5,490 nucleotides of DNA from DAOTWP01 sp034435675 (GTDB lineage Bacteria; Chloroflexota; Anaerolineae; Aggregatilineales; Phototrophicaceae). Of this stretch, positions 5,304 to 5,490 are shown one piece after another (position 1 is the first letter of the stretch; each line of letters starts with the position of its first letter). The translations under genes and the position numbers were made by a program. The DNA is taken from the NCBI GenBank assembly GCA_034435675.1, contig DAOTWP010000159.1, positions 1-5,490 of the forward strand, in the 5' to 3' direction. The notes below the pieces were generated by a model that was given only the letters and a program-made list of their open reading frames with translations, was not told where the DNA came from and made no database searches.

Positions 5304-5490
5304 ATGCTCAAATCTCTGAGGGAACTAACGCGCCATATCTTTCATCCACAAACCAGCCCGACAGCGCCGCCTTTGGCTGCCAGTGCGCAGGATGCCGCGC
5401 ACGATGCCGCGCACGATGCCGCGCACGATGCCGCGCACGATGCCGCGCACGATGCCGCACACGATGCCGCGCACGATGCCGCGCACGATG
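5304..5490 (+). CDS. Start of an uncharacterised protein with Asp-Ala-Ala-His tetrapeptide repeats, runs off the window
   Basis: ATG at 5304 opens a frame with no stop to the right edge, so at least 62 residues are encoded. A TGA directly precedes the ATG in frame, making it the first possible ATG. Residues 1-29 form a basic, amphipathic start (MLKSLRELTRHIF) and then a Pro/Ala/Thr-rich linker (about 15-28). From residue 30 the chain is DAAH repeated eight times and continuing. Coding is supported because the only variant repeat unit (copy 6, GCG to GCA) is silent in this frame, whereas it changes an amino acid in the other two forward frames. There is no good Shine-Dalgarno and no signal peptide or recognisable domain in the visible part. 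The repeat should be helical, with Asp and His each recurring at i, i+4; metal binding is possible but speculative. It may instead be a non-coding minisatellite. Confidence 0.5.
   Translation, partial: MLKSLRELTRHIFHPQTSPTAPPLAASAQDAAHDAAHDAAHDAAHDAAHDAAHDAAHDAAHD
5391..5490. repeat. 12-bp tandem repeat GATGCCGCGCAC, eight full copies plus a partial one
   Basis: Units start at 5391, 5403, 5415, 5427, 5439, 5451, 5463 and 5475, with a ninth beginning at 5487 and cut by the window end. All are identical except copy 6, which reads GATGCCGCACAC. The near-perfect identity points to recent expansion by slippage or unequal recombination. A 12-bp unit keeps the reading frame, so copy-number change would alter protein length without switching expression off. 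Confidence 0.97.

Noticed and set aside
5342..5490. Minus-strand reading of the repeat as Ser-Cys-Ala-Ala units, ending at a TGA at 5342-5344
   Set aside because: The variant unit is silent in this frame too, so it cannot be fully excluded. The frame ends soon after the repeat with no domain, whereas the plus frame has a start codon and a protein-like N-terminus.
5391..5490. CRISPR array
   Set aside because: The repeats are 12 bp and directly contiguous with no spacers.

Overview
This is a bacterial window of moderately high GC, consistent with a free-living environmental bacterium. Its secreted or lipoprotein beta-rich proteins, a 'YPxGW'-type exported domain and Shine-Dalgarno-led genes recall Chloroflexota such as Anaerolineae. 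That taxonomic guess rests on general resemblance only and is weak. I see no rRNA, tRNA, insertion sequence or CRISPR array.

Layout. The left 1.24 kb is a minus-strand aldehyde dehydrogenase-superfamily gene whose 3' end lies beyond the left edge. It has a strong ribosome binding site and a good sigma-70-type promoter overlain by two perfect inverted repeats. A 247-bp divergent intergenic region separates it from four plus-strand genes: an exported protein built from two copies of one domain (1485-2633); a probable TolB/PD40-like beta-propeller lipoprotein (2751-4130); and two adjacent, clearly paralogous hot-dog fold thioesterases (4163-4609 and 4672-5106). The propeller gene has its own candidate -10 element behind a cluster of overlapping inverted repeats. 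The two thioesterases follow it at 32 and 62 bp spacing and could be co-transcribed with it.

At the right edge, after about 200 bp with hairpins and no gene, a reading frame opens at 5304 and runs off the window. From codon 30 it is made of a 12-bp tandem repeat (GATGCCGCGCAC) encoding Asp-Ala-Ala-His, at least eight full copies. The only internal variant is synonymous in this frame.

How they work together. The dehydrogenase (aldehyde to acid) and the two acyl-CoA/acyl-ACP thioesterases (thioester to acid) could both belong to fatty-acyl or aromatic-acyl metabolism, but they are divergently arranged and no shared pathway is demonstrated. The two envelope proteins have no assignable substrate. 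Most of the window is ordinary chromosomal content. The DAAH-repeat reading frame, the duplicated exported domain, the thioesterase pair and the palindromes over the dehydrogenase promoter most deserve a second look.
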